This document shows positions 55,802 through 64,000 of a stretch of DNA of 64,000 bases, in pieces. This stretch comes from Tissierella creatinini (GTDB lineage: Bacteria; Bacillota; Clostridia; Tissierellales; Tissierellaceae): assembly GCA_005046945.1 (NCBI GenBank), contig SUSS01000010.1, positions 1 to 64,000 on the forward strand. The letters are read 5' to 3'. Within the stretch, counting starts at the first letter, position 1. Each line of letters starts with the position of its first letter. The position numbers were made by a program, and so were the translations under genes. Below the pieces are notes generated by a model. That model worked only from the letters and a program-made list of their open reading frames with translations, did not search any database and was not told the DNA's origin.

Positions 55802-56786
55802 TTGACCTAACCCCTTTCTCAGGATAATAACAACGAACTTCATGATTCTTTTCAACAGTAAGCATGTCCGGTTCATTATCCCTACACTTATTTGTTGCAT
55901 ATTTACATCTTGGAGCAAATTTACATCCCTTTGGCAAGTCCAAAGGATGTGGAACGGCTCCCGGAATAGATTGCAATCTAATATTAGGTGGGGTATCAAG
56001 CCTGGGGACTGAGAACATCAAGCCCTCGGTATATGGATGTAAGTATTGGGTCTTCTTTCCGAATATAGTACTAACAGGCGCCTTCTCAACTACCTCTCCA
56101 CAGTACATAACCGCAACATCATTTGCCATCTGATTAATTACTCCTAAATCGTGGGTAATGAACAATATGGAAGTACCACTCCCGGACTTCAAATCATTCA
56201 TTAGCTTCAATATTTGGGCTTGTATAGTAACATCAAGGGCTGTTGTAGGCTCGTCTGCTATTAAGAGCTTAGGCTTACAGGCTAAGGCCATTGCAATCAT
56301 AACACGCTGCCTCATACCACCTGATAATTGATGAGGATATTGTTTTGCTACTGCCTCAGGATTTGGAATCTTAACCAGGGCAAGCATCTTAACCACCTCC
56401 TCTTTAGCCTCCTTTTTAGTCATCTTCTGATGTACCATAAATGGTTCTGATACCTGTCTTTCTATTGTAAATACTGGATTTAATGAAGTCATCGGCTCCT
56501 GGAATATAACTGAAATATCATTGCCCCTTATATGCCTAATATCCTTAATCTCAACATTTGCAAGATTCTTGCCATCAAAAAATATCTCACCACTGTCTAT
56601 AAATCCATTACCATCTAATAATTTAATAATGCTCATGGCAGAAACGCTTTTGCCGCTTCCGCTCTCTCCTACAATGCCCAAGGTCTTTCCAGCTTCTACA
56701 GAGTAGGATACTCCATTTACTGCCTTTACAGTACCCTTTTTGGTTTTAAAATAAGTATGCAAATTTTTAACCTCTAATAACGCCAT
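55791..56786 (-). CDS. dppD: Peptide ABC transporter ATP-binding protein DppD/OppD
   Basis: A 331-residue ATPase. Walker A GESGSGKSVSAMSII, signature LSGGMRQRVMIAMALACKP, Walker B LLIADEPTTALDVT, His switch FITHDLGVI, and the C-terminal oligopeptide extension with CKFAPRCKYATNKC (Cys pattern as in DppF). Works as the partner of DppF. Starts 11 bases after dppC. Confidence 0.95.
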   Translation of the reverse strand: MALLEVKNLHTYFKTKKGTVKAVNGVSYSVEAGKTLGIVGESGSGKSVSAMSIIKLLDGNGFIDSGEIFFDGKNLANVEIKDIRHIRGNDISVIFQEPMTSLNPVFTIERQVSEPFMVHQKMTKKEAKEEVVKMLALVKIPNPEAVAKQYPHQLSGGMRQRVMIAMALACKPKLLIADEPTTALDVTIQAQILKLMNDLKSGSGTSILFITHDLGVINQMANDVAVMYCGEVVEKAPVSTIFGKKTQYLHPYTEGLMFSVPRLDTPPNIRLQSIPGAVPHPLDLPKGCKFAPRCKYATNKCRDNEPDMLTVEKNHEVRCYYPEKGVRSNDK

Positions 56787-56797
56787 CTAATATCCCC

Positions 56798-58627
56798 CTA
56801 ACGTTCTTGAGATTTTGGATCTATGGCATCTCTTAGACCATCCCCTACAAGGTTAATGCAAATAACGCATATCCCAAGGAGAATAGACGCATATACCCAT
56901 CTCCACCAAAAATTCTGTATTACTATGCTGTTATTGGCTCCATAAAGCATATTGCCCCATGTTGGCTGTGGAGCTTGGACTCCAAATCCCAAATAGGATA
57001 ATGTTGCTTCTGTGAGCATACTACTTGCAAAACTCAAAGTAGCAGATACGATAATAACTGATATTACATTTGGTAAAATATGTTTGAAAACAATTCCCAT
57101 CTGTTTGATTCCAAGGGATTTCGCTGCAACAACATATTCCTGCTCTCGGATGGATAATACTTGTGCTCTAACTAATCTTGACAGACTTGGCCAAGATAAT
57201 AGACCAAGGATTATCATAATTAAATAGGTTCTTTGTGAAGAAGTCATGTTGTTTCCTATAAGGGCAGATAGAATCATAGCAAAAGGAAGAAAAGGTAAGG
57301 AATTTACCATTTCAGTTACCCTTTGTAAAACCATATCTATTTTACCACCAAAATATCCGGAGATGCCACCTATAATAATACCGATAAATGTTGCTATTAT
57401 AACTGCTACAGCACCTATAGTAATAGACATTCGACCTCCATTAAGGAGTCTTGTAAATATATCTCGACCTAAATCATCTGTTCCAAAGAGATAACCCTTA
57501 AGTCCCCAAGTCAGTACTTCCCCAGTATGGGTTACAGCATAGTTTTGGTAGAAGTCAGTATAAAAACTTTCTATATTGCTTTCTTTTACAGCTTTAGGAA
57601 CATCAGCCTGATTATAATAATTAGCTCCCCAAGATATAATATCCCCATTTTCAAGTTGAGCTGTATAGTGGTATCTTCCGCCTTGAATTGAAACTATTTT
57701 ACTCTCAGTTCTAGGAGGATTTCCTTCTCCTTTAGTGGATTTGTTCCCCCAAATAAAAACCTGACCTTGGTCATTAACAGCAGCAACTGTAGCGGCAGTC
57801 GTTGCTATGTCTATAACATTTCCCATATTTTCTGGTATATTGGAATATGCATTTCTTTGTGTACCAAGATAAACCGCTTGACCATCATTGGTAAGCCCAA
57901 CTACAGCATCGGATGTCGTTAATACCTTCTTTAAATTTCCTTGGTAGGGATGGAATTGGTTATAATCACTGTTCATGGTATTTCCGAAATAAAAACTTCT
58001 GCCGTCTTCCGTAAGTACCAGAGAAGATTGGTATCCAGCCTCTATTTCCTTTATATTGGTGAGCATCTCTACCTCGTATGAAGGGGTAATCTGCTGTTGT
58101 CGATTGCTTCCTGACCCAAATATTTTACCTTCATCGTTTAACATTATAAGATGGTCGTAGCCTGCTGCTATGTCCACAATCTTACCCGTATTTGCCGGAA
58201 GTTTCAGGTTCCTAATATCGACGGTATCACTTATCCTAGTCTTCCCCCATATATATAGAAATCCATCCTCTGATATACCCGCACTAAAGGTAGGACCAAT
58301 AGCTATATCCTTTAACTTGCCATTTAAGGATTTTGGAATTGCCATCATATCATATCCCGGTGCAATATTTTGTTGACTGGTCTCAGAAAAGGATAAATCA
58401 ATAGGCTTAATAACTGGACCGATTAATACTGTTAAAAATATTAATAGAAAAATAATCAGTGCAGTCATGGCTATCTTATTGCTTCTGAATGTCTTAATAA
58501 CCGTCCTAAAAGGACTTTGGACCTTCTCTTCTTCTAAAATAGATAGTTTATTATTACCTCCAAAAAGATTCCCAAATAGGAGGGACAAGAAACTTCTTTT
58601 CTTATCTACTTCTTTCATATGACCCAT
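56798..58627 (-). CDS. dppC: Peptide ABC transporter permease DppC with inserted RCC1-like propeller
   Basis: A 609-residue protein, about twice the usual DppC length (near 300). Residues 1-75 give the cytoplasmic N terminus and the first helix (ALIIFLLIFLTVLIGPVI). Residues 76-104 link to an insert. Residues 105-378 hold seven RCC1-like repeats: for example GISEDGFLYIWGKT, MLNDEGKIFGSG, LTEDGRSFYFGN, AAVNDQGQVFIWGN and QLENGDIISWGAN. At residue 382 the normal DppC resumes with GTDDLGRDIFTRLLNGGRMS, then five more helices and the coupling motif EYVVAAKSLG. The permease reading frame and operon order are intact. The insert should lie outside the membrane. Confidence 0.93.
   Translation of the reverse strand: MGHMKEVDKKRSFLSLLFGNLFGGNNKLSILEEEKVQSPFRTVIKTFRSNKIAMTALIIFLLIFLTVLIGPVIKPIDLSFSETSQQNIAPGYDMMAIPKSLNGKLKDIAIGPTFSAGISEDGFLYIWGKTRISDTVDIRNLKLPANTGKIVDIAAGYDHLIMLNDEGKIFGSGSNRQQQITPSYEVEMLTNIKEIEAGYQSSLVLTEDGRSFYFGNTMNSDYNQFHPYQGNLKKVLTTSDAVVGLTNDGQAVYLGTQRNAYSNIPENMGNVIDIATTAATVAAVNDQGQVFIWGNKSTKGEGNPPRTESKIVSIQGGRYHYTAQLENGDIISWGANYYNQADVPKAVKESNIESFYTDFYQNYAVTHTGEVLTWGLKGYLFGTDDLGRDIFTRLLNGGRMSITIGAVAVIIATFIGIIIGGISGYFGGKIDMVLQRVTEMVNSLPFLPFAMILSALIGNNMTSSQRTYLIMIILGLLSWPSLSRLVRAQVLSIREQEYVVAAKSLGIKQMGIVFKHILPNVISVIIVSATLSFASSMLTEATLSYLGFGVQAPQPTWGNMLYGANNSIVIQNFWWRWVYASILLGICVICINLVGDGLRDAIDPKSQER
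57496..58315 (-). other. RCC1-like seven-blade propeller segment inside dppC
   Basis: Codes for about residues 105-378 of DppC. Seven sequential repeats of the pattern AGYxxxxxLxxDGxxxxWG begin near residues 111, 155, 197, 238, 278, 317 and 357. Seven repeats match a closed RCC1-type beta-propeller. It sits where the first extracytoplasmic loop of DppC normally is short. Confidence 0.85.
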
Positions 58628-58638
58628 ATCTTCTCCCC

Positions 58639-59625
58639 CTATTTATTTACTCTGACACGAGGGTCAACCAGACCATAGCTTAAGTCAGTAATTAAATTCC
58701 CAAGTAGTGCAATTACAATATAGAATAGTTGAATTGCCAAGGCTACGTTATAATCCTGACTAGTTAGGGCATTAATATAGAACTTCCCCATACCGTTTAA
58801 GTTAAACATACTCTCAACTACTAAAGAACCTGAGAATACACTTATAAGCCAACCAATTAATAAGGTAATAATAGGAAGAAGAGCGTTTCTCCATGCATGT
58901 GAAAATATTACAACCTTTTCCGTCAAGCCCTTTGCCCTGGCTGTCTTGATATAATCCATACTTAAAGCATCACTCATGGCTGCCCTTATATATCTTGTAA
59001 GACCACCCAAGGAACCTATAGTCATTACTCCCAAGGGCAAGGCAAGATACCATAGTTTGTCCTTAAATACTTCTAAAGAACTTCCTGTAAAGTTAGGAGT
59101 AGCCATACCGCTTACGGGAAACCATTCCAGTTTAACTGCAAATGCAAATATGAATAATAAAGAAATTATAAAAGTAGGAAGACTATAGCCCACAATTGTT
59201 AAAACCTGTATAAGCTTATCAAATAAGGAATTTCTTTTAACTGCACAATAAATACCTAGTGGAATAGTAATAGCAAGGGCTAATCCTACCGCAAAAATGT
59301 TGATAAATATTGTATTTTTCATAGGCTGTTTTATGACCGTTGCGACCGGCTGCTTATAAACCTGAGACATGCCAAAATCTAGCTTAAGAGTCCCTCCCAG
59401 CCATTTTGCATATCTAATAATTAGTGGATCGTCAAGACCCATTCTAATTCTTGCCTGCTCATACCTATATTGATATTCTTCCGGTGTTATTTTGGTCTTC
59501 ACACCTTCCAACTCTGCTCTAGCAGGATCTCCAGGGATGAGGTTGTATAGAAAGAATAGTAAAAGTGACATTATAAAGAATATGAATATCATATACAGTA
59601 TTCTCTTACTTATGTACTTAGCCAT
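58639..59625 (-). CDS. dppB: Peptide ABC transporter permease DppB/OppB
   Basis: A 328-residue permease with six helices. MFVIFIITLLxxLxxxxPGDPxR type start (FLYNLIPGDPARAELEG), a large periplasm-side loop, and the coupling motif SMDYIKTARAKGLTEKVVI. Forms the channel with DppC. The ATG at 59625 follows GGGGTGAAAAAT; the in-frame GTG at 59634 lies in that site. Confidence 0.94.
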   Translation of the reverse strand: MAKYISKRILYMIFIFFIMSLLLFFLYNLIPGDPARAELEGVKTKITPEEYQYRYEQARIRMGLDDPLIIRYAKWLGGTLKLDFGMSQVYKQPVATVIKQPMKNTIFINIFAVGLALAITIPLGIYCAVKRNSLFDKLIQVLTIVGYSLPTFIISLLFIFAFAVKLEWFPVSGMATPNFTGSSLEVFKDKLWYLALPLGVMTIGSLGGLTRYIRAAMSDALSMDYIKTARAKGLTEKVVIFSHAWRNALLPIITLLIGWLISVFSGSLVVESMFNLNGMGKFYINALTSQDYNVALAIQLFYIVIALLGNLITDLSYGLVDPRVRVNK

Positions 59626-59684
59626 ATTTTTCACCCCTTATCCAAATATTTATGTAATCTTGTAAGTTTTATTTTTTATGTAGA

Positions 59685-59712
59685 AAATAGGGTATATTTA
59701 TATACCCTATTT
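59685..59712 (-). terminator. Intercistronic hairpin between dppA and dppB
   Basis: A 12-bp perfect stem (AAATAGGGTATA with its complement) with a 4-base loop and TTTTC downstream on the minus strand. Likely partial terminator that sets the binding protein above the membrane subunits. Confidence 0.75.
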
Positions 59713-59742
59713 CATAATTGTATTTAAATTATTCTATTTATT

Positions 59743-61644
59743 CTATTCAGCTACATATGCATATAGAAGAACATCAACCATTTCCATTAGGTTATTTACT
59801 TTATAATCCTTTATCTTATCATTATAGAAGTCATGATATATATTTGAGTATAGTGGTACATCCGGTAATAATTCATTCCATCTATCAACAAAGTCTACGA
59901 ATTTAACCTTAAATCCTTCTCGGTCTTGAGGATCAACTAAGACCATCTCCTTAGATAGTTTATCTAATTGTTCATCCAATAGGAAGTTTGTATTATAACC
60001 TTGAGCAACCATATCCGGGTCTATAGGATATGTCTTAGACAAATCATATCTAGGTGTATAATTAGTTGCTAAGTTGTACATTCCAAACGTAGGCACTTCA
60101 TACTTAGGGTCTTGAGTAGCATCCCTATACATGTAGTTTAAAAGCTCTGTAAATGTCATAACAGTTTGGTTGATTTTTATCCCTGCAGCTGCTAAGTCAG
60201 GATTTTCTTGTAGCTTTACTACAAGTAAATCGGATACAGCATTTTTTTCAGATGAAGCCCATTCGATAACTAACGGCATTAATGAACCATCTTCCATCTT
60301 CTTATGACGAATTCCTGATTCATATGGATTTCCATTCTCATCTAAAGTAAATCCGGCCTGCTCTAGAAGCTTAACAGCTTCCTCTAAGCTATAAGGATAT
60401 GCATTTAATCTTTCATTTAGTTCAGCTTTTGTCTCTTGATAGAACCACATTGATTCTCCATAAGGTCCATTTACAACAGAACCGAATCCACCTGTAAATG
60501 CTTTGGCAAAATCATTTCTATCAAGTAGATGGGCTATTGCTTGACGTACTTCCATAAATTGAGTTGGTCCAAAATCACATTGGAACATCAACTTACCATA
60601 TCCTGCACGAGGATATGATGCATAAGCAAATCCACCCTTATCAACTAAGTCCAGGCCTGCTGTTATTTCATCTCCACTTGCCATGCCCGATAGTATGTCA
60701 ACTGAGCCAGTAGATAGTTCATCTAATGCTGTTTCTTGGTTTACTTTCTTATATATAACGGTTTCTATTAAAGGCTTTTGTCCTTCAAAATTACCAATAA
60801 ACTTATCATTTACTTTAAGAACTGCTGTCTTAGATGCTTCGTCATAAGATTCTAAGACATATGGTCCTGTTGATGGGCGAGGAACCTCACGTCTGGCAGC
60901 ATCAAATCTTGCACTGAATTTTTCCAAGGTGAAATTATCTGAGAAATAAGCTCCATTTCCATCATCTTTAATTTCTACCGTATCGTCTGACCAAAATGTT
61001 ATATCAGTTGGAACAGCACTAACAAGTGCTAGTTCAAAATAATATGGTAGGCTATCAGCAGCAATGGTAACTGAGTAAGTCATTTCATCTAAAAGTCTAA
61101 CACCTGTAAATTCCTTAGTAGTACCTTTAGAGAAGTCTTTCCATCCCTTGAACTCATATCCATAGTCATTAGTAGCACCATTATCCCCAACAGCAGGAGA
61201 TGACCATAGCATTATAGTTGAAACATAATCATATGCTGTAATAGGAGTTCCGTCTGCATATGTAAGACCATCTTTTATAGTCCAAATATGAGTCTTAGAC
61301 CCATCTTCATTTTCAGTTACTTCATGTTTATCTACTACAAGTTCATTGATTACATATTCACCATCAAAGGTAAGCTCAACTGTTCCGTAGCCTGTAATCA
61401 TATTATATATATCGTAATCTGCTGCATTGTTTTGCCAGTAAGGAATCCAGTCCCCTGACAACTCGGTAGTATTACCGATTGTAACCTCCCCTGTTGGGCT
61501 GGTAGGCTTAGGTGCCTCAGCCGGACTTTCAGTTGCTGGCTCCGGAGTAACAGCCGGTTCTTCAGAAGGTGAACATGCTGAAACAACTATGGATAGAGCC
61601 ATTATTAAAGCAAGCAAAATAACTAAGTTCTTCCTTTTCATCAT
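59743..61644 (-). CDS. dppA: Peptide-binding lipoprotein of the Dpp/Opp transporter
   Basis: A 633-residue lipoprotein of solute-binding family 5. Lipobox IVVSA/C at Cys24, a Pro/Thr/Glu-rich linker, then the binding domain (TIKDGLTYADGTPITAYDYV, MEVRQAIAHLLDRNDFAKAF, YPYSLEEAVKLLEQAGFTLD). It captures peptides outside the cell for DppBCDF. Two ATGs are adjacent at the start; the first is 11 bases after GGGG. The gene is larger than the usual 540 residues. Confidence 0.92.
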   Translation of the reverse strand: MMKRKNLVILLALIMALSIVVSACSPSEEPAVTPEPATESPAEAPKPTSPTGEVTIGNTTELSGDWIPYWQNNAADYDIYNMITGYGTVELTFDGEYVINELVVDKHEVTENEDGSKTHIWTIKDGLTYADGTPITAYDYVSTIMLWSSPAVGDNGATNDYGYEFKGWKDFSKGTTKEFTGVRLLDEMTYSVTIAADSLPYYFELALVSAVPTDITFWSDDTVEIKDDGNGAYFSDNFTLEKFSARFDAARREVPRPSTGPYVLESYDEASKTAVLKVNDKFIGNFEGQKPLIETVIYKKVNQETALDELSTGSVDILSGMASGDEITAGLDLVDKGGFAYASYPRAGYGKLMFQCDFGPTQFMEVRQAIAHLLDRNDFAKAFTGGFGSVVNGPYGESMWFYQETKAELNERLNAYPYSLEEAVKLLEQAGFTLDENGNPYESGIRHKKMEDGSLMPLVIEWASSEKNAVSDLLVVKLQENPDLAAAGIKINQTVMTFTELLNYMYRDATQDPKYEVPTFGMYNLATNYTPRYDLSKTYPIDPDMVAQGYNTNFLLDEQLDKLSKEMVLVDPQDREGFKVKFVDFVDRWNELLPDVPLYSNIYHDFYNDKIKDYKVNNLMEMVDVLLYAYVAE

Positions 61645-61675
61645 TTTTTATCTTTCCCCTTTAAATTAGTCTATT

Positions 61676-61697
61676 TAAAAAGTAGGTATGCTACTTT
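61676..61697 (-). terminator. Terminator after the AI-2E family gene
   Basis: Minus strand AAAGTAG-CATAC-CTACTTTTT, directly before the dppA leader. Confidence 0.7.
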
Positions 61698-61722
61698 GAA
61701 AATCGATTTATTATGTATAAAA

Positions 61723-62766
61723 CTAGAGAACATTTACTTTAACCAACACCTTATAGGTAACCATAAGTGAAATGAAGTATATAATTCCAAGGAAACCATG
61801 AACTTTTAAACCTATAAAAATAGCCCCAAGAATTAAAAGGGGATGAAGCTCCAAGGTATGTGATACAATTTTCGGCTCAATAATCTGTCGAACAACTTGA
61901 ACAAGAACGAATAAGGCAATAAGCAATATTGCAGCAACAGTTTTATCAATTATAAAATAGTAGATAATTAAAGGAACAAATATCATTATCATACCTATTA
62001 TAGGAAGAAGGTCGAATAGTGCACACAATATACTCAATATAAGTGCAAAATTCACCTTTAATAGGCTAAATCCTATTAAAACCTGCAAAAAGCTTATGAA
62101 TACTACTAATGAATAAGCTTTTACATATCCAAAAGCCATCGAAATTCCAGATTCAACTATTGCCTGCATCTTCTTCTTGCCATCGGTCGTAAATATAGAA
62201 TAGAAGCCAGTTCTAAATGTTCTAAAATCCTTTGAAAAAAGATAAGTCGCTATGAATGTAATTACCATTATTAATAGTAGATTAGGAAGCTGTAGAGCAA
62301 CAGAAAGAACCGTATTTAGAATTACTATTGTAAAATTCCATAGCTGGCTTAAAAGTTGCTGAAGATATTCATATACCTTCTCAAGGACAGCAGGATTTAT
62401 TTGACCGGTTATATCGATAATCTTCTTAACTAAAAATTCAATATATATGGTTATCTTATCTATGCTTGGAAACTTGGTTAAGATTAAAATAATCTCTGTT
62501 GTAATCTTGGATATAGCAACAATCACTAATAGACCTACTGTTAAAAAGATAGCAGTGGTGGTTATTATGGCAGTAAAACCTGATGATATCTTAAGCTTCT
62601 TTTGAATAGCAGCATTAAAATTCCTTGTAAAAAGTGCAATTAAAAATCCAAGTACAAAAGGAAGAGTATACTTAAGGGTAGCAACAAATATAATAAATAA
62701 CAAGGTAAATATAGCCACAAAAATACCCGTTTTCTTAAATCTTTTATAATAAAAGCTGTCTAACAT
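61723..62766 (-). CDS. AI-2E family transporter (PerM/YtvI-like)
   Basis: A 347-residue membrane protein with about eight helices, PF01594 type: FLIALFTRNFNAAIQKKLK near the N terminus, SILCALFDLLPIIGMIMIF and IEPKIVSHTLELHPLLILGAI at the C terminus. Family members export autoinducer-2 or act as ion antiporters; the direction and substrate are not known here. The ATG at 62766 follows AGGAGG; the frame is open to 62787. Confidence 0.9.
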   Translation of the reverse strand: MLDSFYYKRFKKTGIFVAIFTLLFIIFVATLKYTLPFVLGFLIALFTRNFNAAIQKKLKISSGFTAIITTTAIFLTVGLLVIVAISKITTEIILILTKFPSIDKITIYIEFLVKKIIDITGQINPAVLEKVYEYLQQLLSQLWNFTIVILNTVLSVALQLPNLLLIMVITFIATYLFSKDFRTFRTGFYSIFTTDGKKKMQAIVESGISMAFGYVKAYSLVVFISFLQVLIGFSLLKVNFALILSILCALFDLLPIIGMIMIFVPLIIYYFIIDKTVAAILLIALFVLVQVVRQIIEPKIVSHTLELHPLLILGAIFIGLKVHGFLGIIYFISLMVTYKVLVKVNVL

Positions 62767-62787
62767 AGAAGCCTCCTCTAGACTCAA

Positions 62788-63103
62788 TTATGTCTAATTA
62801 TTCTAATAATAACACGAAAAAAGAAATAATACCAATATTTAATCTGGAGAAAACTGGAATAATCATTTTTTGGTACTTTTATACATATCATTTATATAGG
62901 ATTACAGTTATTATATAACTAAAAGGCCCTAAGATTAGATTATTAGCTTGATTGAACCTTGATGCTATGGTAAACTATTTCTGAACTTAAGTTTATCTTT
63001 ATAATGTTGATATGGGCTGAGTTCCAACTTAATTGTATATTTTCTCTAAACAATATTAGCTTGGAGATAGCCCTTATTAAAATAAATGAAAGGAGATTTA
63101 TTC
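62788..63103 (+). other. Leader region upstream of the purine permease
   Basis: No gene is seen. It holds a possible TATAAT (63000-63005) with a weak -35 and, just before the ribosome binding site, an imperfect long hairpin (63014-63073; GGGCT with AGCCC, TCCAA with TTGGA). No purine-riboswitch core was found. Confidence 0.5.
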
Positions 63104-64000
63104 ATGGAAAACTTTTTTAAGTTAAAGGAAAATGGCACAAGGGTGTCAACAGAGATTGTAGCGGGAGCTACTACTTTCTTTGCAATGTCTTACATTATCT
63201 TCGTAAACCCATCAATGCTATCACAAACCGGCATGCCTTGGGGAGCAGTATTCTTATCAACAATTGTAGCATCGGTTGTAGGAACATTAGTCATGGCCCT
63301 CTTTGCTAACGTTCCCTATGCACAAGCACCAGGCATGGGATTAAACGCATTTTTTACTTACACTGTGGTTTTTGGTTTAGGCTTTACTTGGCAACAAGCA
63401 TTGGCAATGGTATTTATTTGTGGTCTTGTAAATATCTTTATTACTGTAACAAAAATTCGTAAATCCATTATTAAAGCTATTCCAAAAAGTTTACAAAATG
63501 CAATTGGTGGCGGCATAGGAATCTTCATCGCTTATATCGGGGTTAAAAGTGCAGGCCTTTTAAGCTTTACATCAGATCCTGGACGCTATATCCTTCTTGA
63601 TGGCGGTACAGTAATAGCAGATGCAGGTGCTGTTCCTAGTCTTGTAAACTTTAACTCAGCTCCGGTTTTATTAGCTGTAATAGGACTTATTTTGACAATC
63701 GTTTTATTGGTATTAAAAGCTAAAGCTGCCATATTAATTGGTATTGTAGTTACTACTCTTATCGGTATTCCTATGGGAGTTGTAGATGTTTCCCAAGTAG
63801 GTACCACATCCGGCATAGGTCAATCCTTTGCTGAACTAGGAACTACATTTGGGGCAGCTTTTGGGAAGGATGGTTTGCTATCACTGTTTAGTGATCCGGC
63901 TAAGATACCCCTAGTACTTATGACAATCTTTGCATTTTCTTTATCGGATACATTTGATACAATAGGTACTTTTATCGGTACAGGACGAAAGAGTGGAATC
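63104..64000 (+). CDS. pbuG: Guanine/hypoxanthine permease (NCS2 family), 3' end beyond window
   Basis: 299 codons are visible and the frame is still open at position 64000. ATG at 63104 follows AAAGGAGA. GATTFFAMSYIIFVNPSMLS, ANVPYAQAPGMGLNAFFTYT and the C-terminal-side FSLSDTFDTIGTFIGTG are the signatures of the COG2252 (AzgA/PbuG) branch of purine permeases. It takes up guanine, hypoxanthine or adenine with protons. The gene is transcribed away from the AI-2E gene. Confidence 0.92.
   Translation, partial: MENFFKLKENGTRVSTEIVAGATTFFAMSYIIFVNPSMLSQTGMPWGAVFLSTIVASVVGTLVMALFANVPYAQAPGMGLNAFFTYTVVFGLGFTWQQALAMVFICGLVNIFITVTKIRKSIIKAIPKSLQNAIGGGIGIFIAYIGVKSAGLLSFTSDPGRYILLDGGTVIADAGAVPSLVNFNSAPVLLAVIGLILTIVLLVLKAKAAILIGIVVTTLIGIPMGVVDVSQVGTTSGIGQSFAELGTTFGAAFGKDGLLSLFSDPAKIPLVLMTIFAFSLSDTFDTIGTFIGTGRKSGI

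Noticed and set aside
57496..58315. RCC1 part as a separate gene or an assembly join
   Set aside because: One uninterrupted frame runs through both borders, the permease motifs on both sides are complete, and the codon use does not change.
62788..63103. Purine riboswitch before pbuG
   Set aside because: TATAAT and GATATGG appear in a similar order, but the P2 stem and the conserved TTTCTACC loop are missing.

Overview
The window comes from a low-GC, Gram-positive anaerobe of the Clostridia/Tissierellia type. The evidence is a complete glycine reductase operon with two in-frame UGA selenocysteine codons, a membrane pyrophosphatase, a CggR-controlled glycolytic operon beside rpoN, and strong AGGAGG-type ribosome binding sites throughout. 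A fermenter of amino acids (Stickland type) is the best reading; the exact genus cannot be set from this sequence.

Layout. 1-4.1 kb: 5' part of tmRNA (ssrA), a two-subunit threonine/serine exporter, smpB and rnr (trans-translation and RNA decay), all on the minus strand. 4.1-7.7 kb: ddl, a membrane-anchored MurF-like ligase and an alpha/beta hydrolase. 7.8-10.2 kb: hppA and secG. 10.2-19 kb: cggR-gap-pgk-tpiA-gpmI-eno, with a CggR-type operator and a sigma-A promoter, preceded by rpoN. 19.1-24.2 kb: nucleoside-type BMP/ABC transporter. 24.3-30.9 kb: grdE-grdA-grdB-grdC-grdD, led by a glycine riboswitch and a strong promoter. 30.9-38 kb: trmL, a Cof-type phosphatase, a DapF-fold protein, a VanW protein, nth, a DUF503 protein, a glycine C-acetyltransferase and a QueG-like protein. 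38-42.6 kb (plus strand): rodA, a PadR-HAAS-DUF4097 envelope operon and an NlpC/P60 hydrolase. 42.6-54.6 kb: tdk, an ABC pair lacking a binding protein, cyclophilin lipoprotein, MgtC, hemolysin III, map, TPR protein, nitroreductase, PAP2 phosphatase, a UvrD-like helicase, an unlisted 44-residue ORF, a GerMN lipoprotein and a HAD phosphatase. 54.6-61.7 kb: a dpp/opp peptide transporter whose DppC carries a seven-repeat RCC1-like propeller. 61.7-64 kb: an AI-2E family exporter and the start of a purine permease that runs off the window.

How it fits together. Peptides enter through the Dpp system. Glycine (imported, or made from threonine through the KBL-type enzyme if a threonine dehydrogenase exists elsewhere) is reduced by GrdABCDE to acetyl phosphate. 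Glycolysis and the ion-pumping pyrophosphatase complete an energy-conserving core. Glycine itself probably controls grd through the riboswitch.

Most worth a second look: the RCC1-like propeller inserted into DppC; a family of short interspersed repeats (three copies plus a fragment) with a covarying terminal helix, sitting on gene ends and ribosome binding sites; the single-aptamer glycine riboswitch with its terminator; and the overlapping hairpins after the nitroreductase gene. No CRISPR array, prophage or intact insertion sequence was seen.
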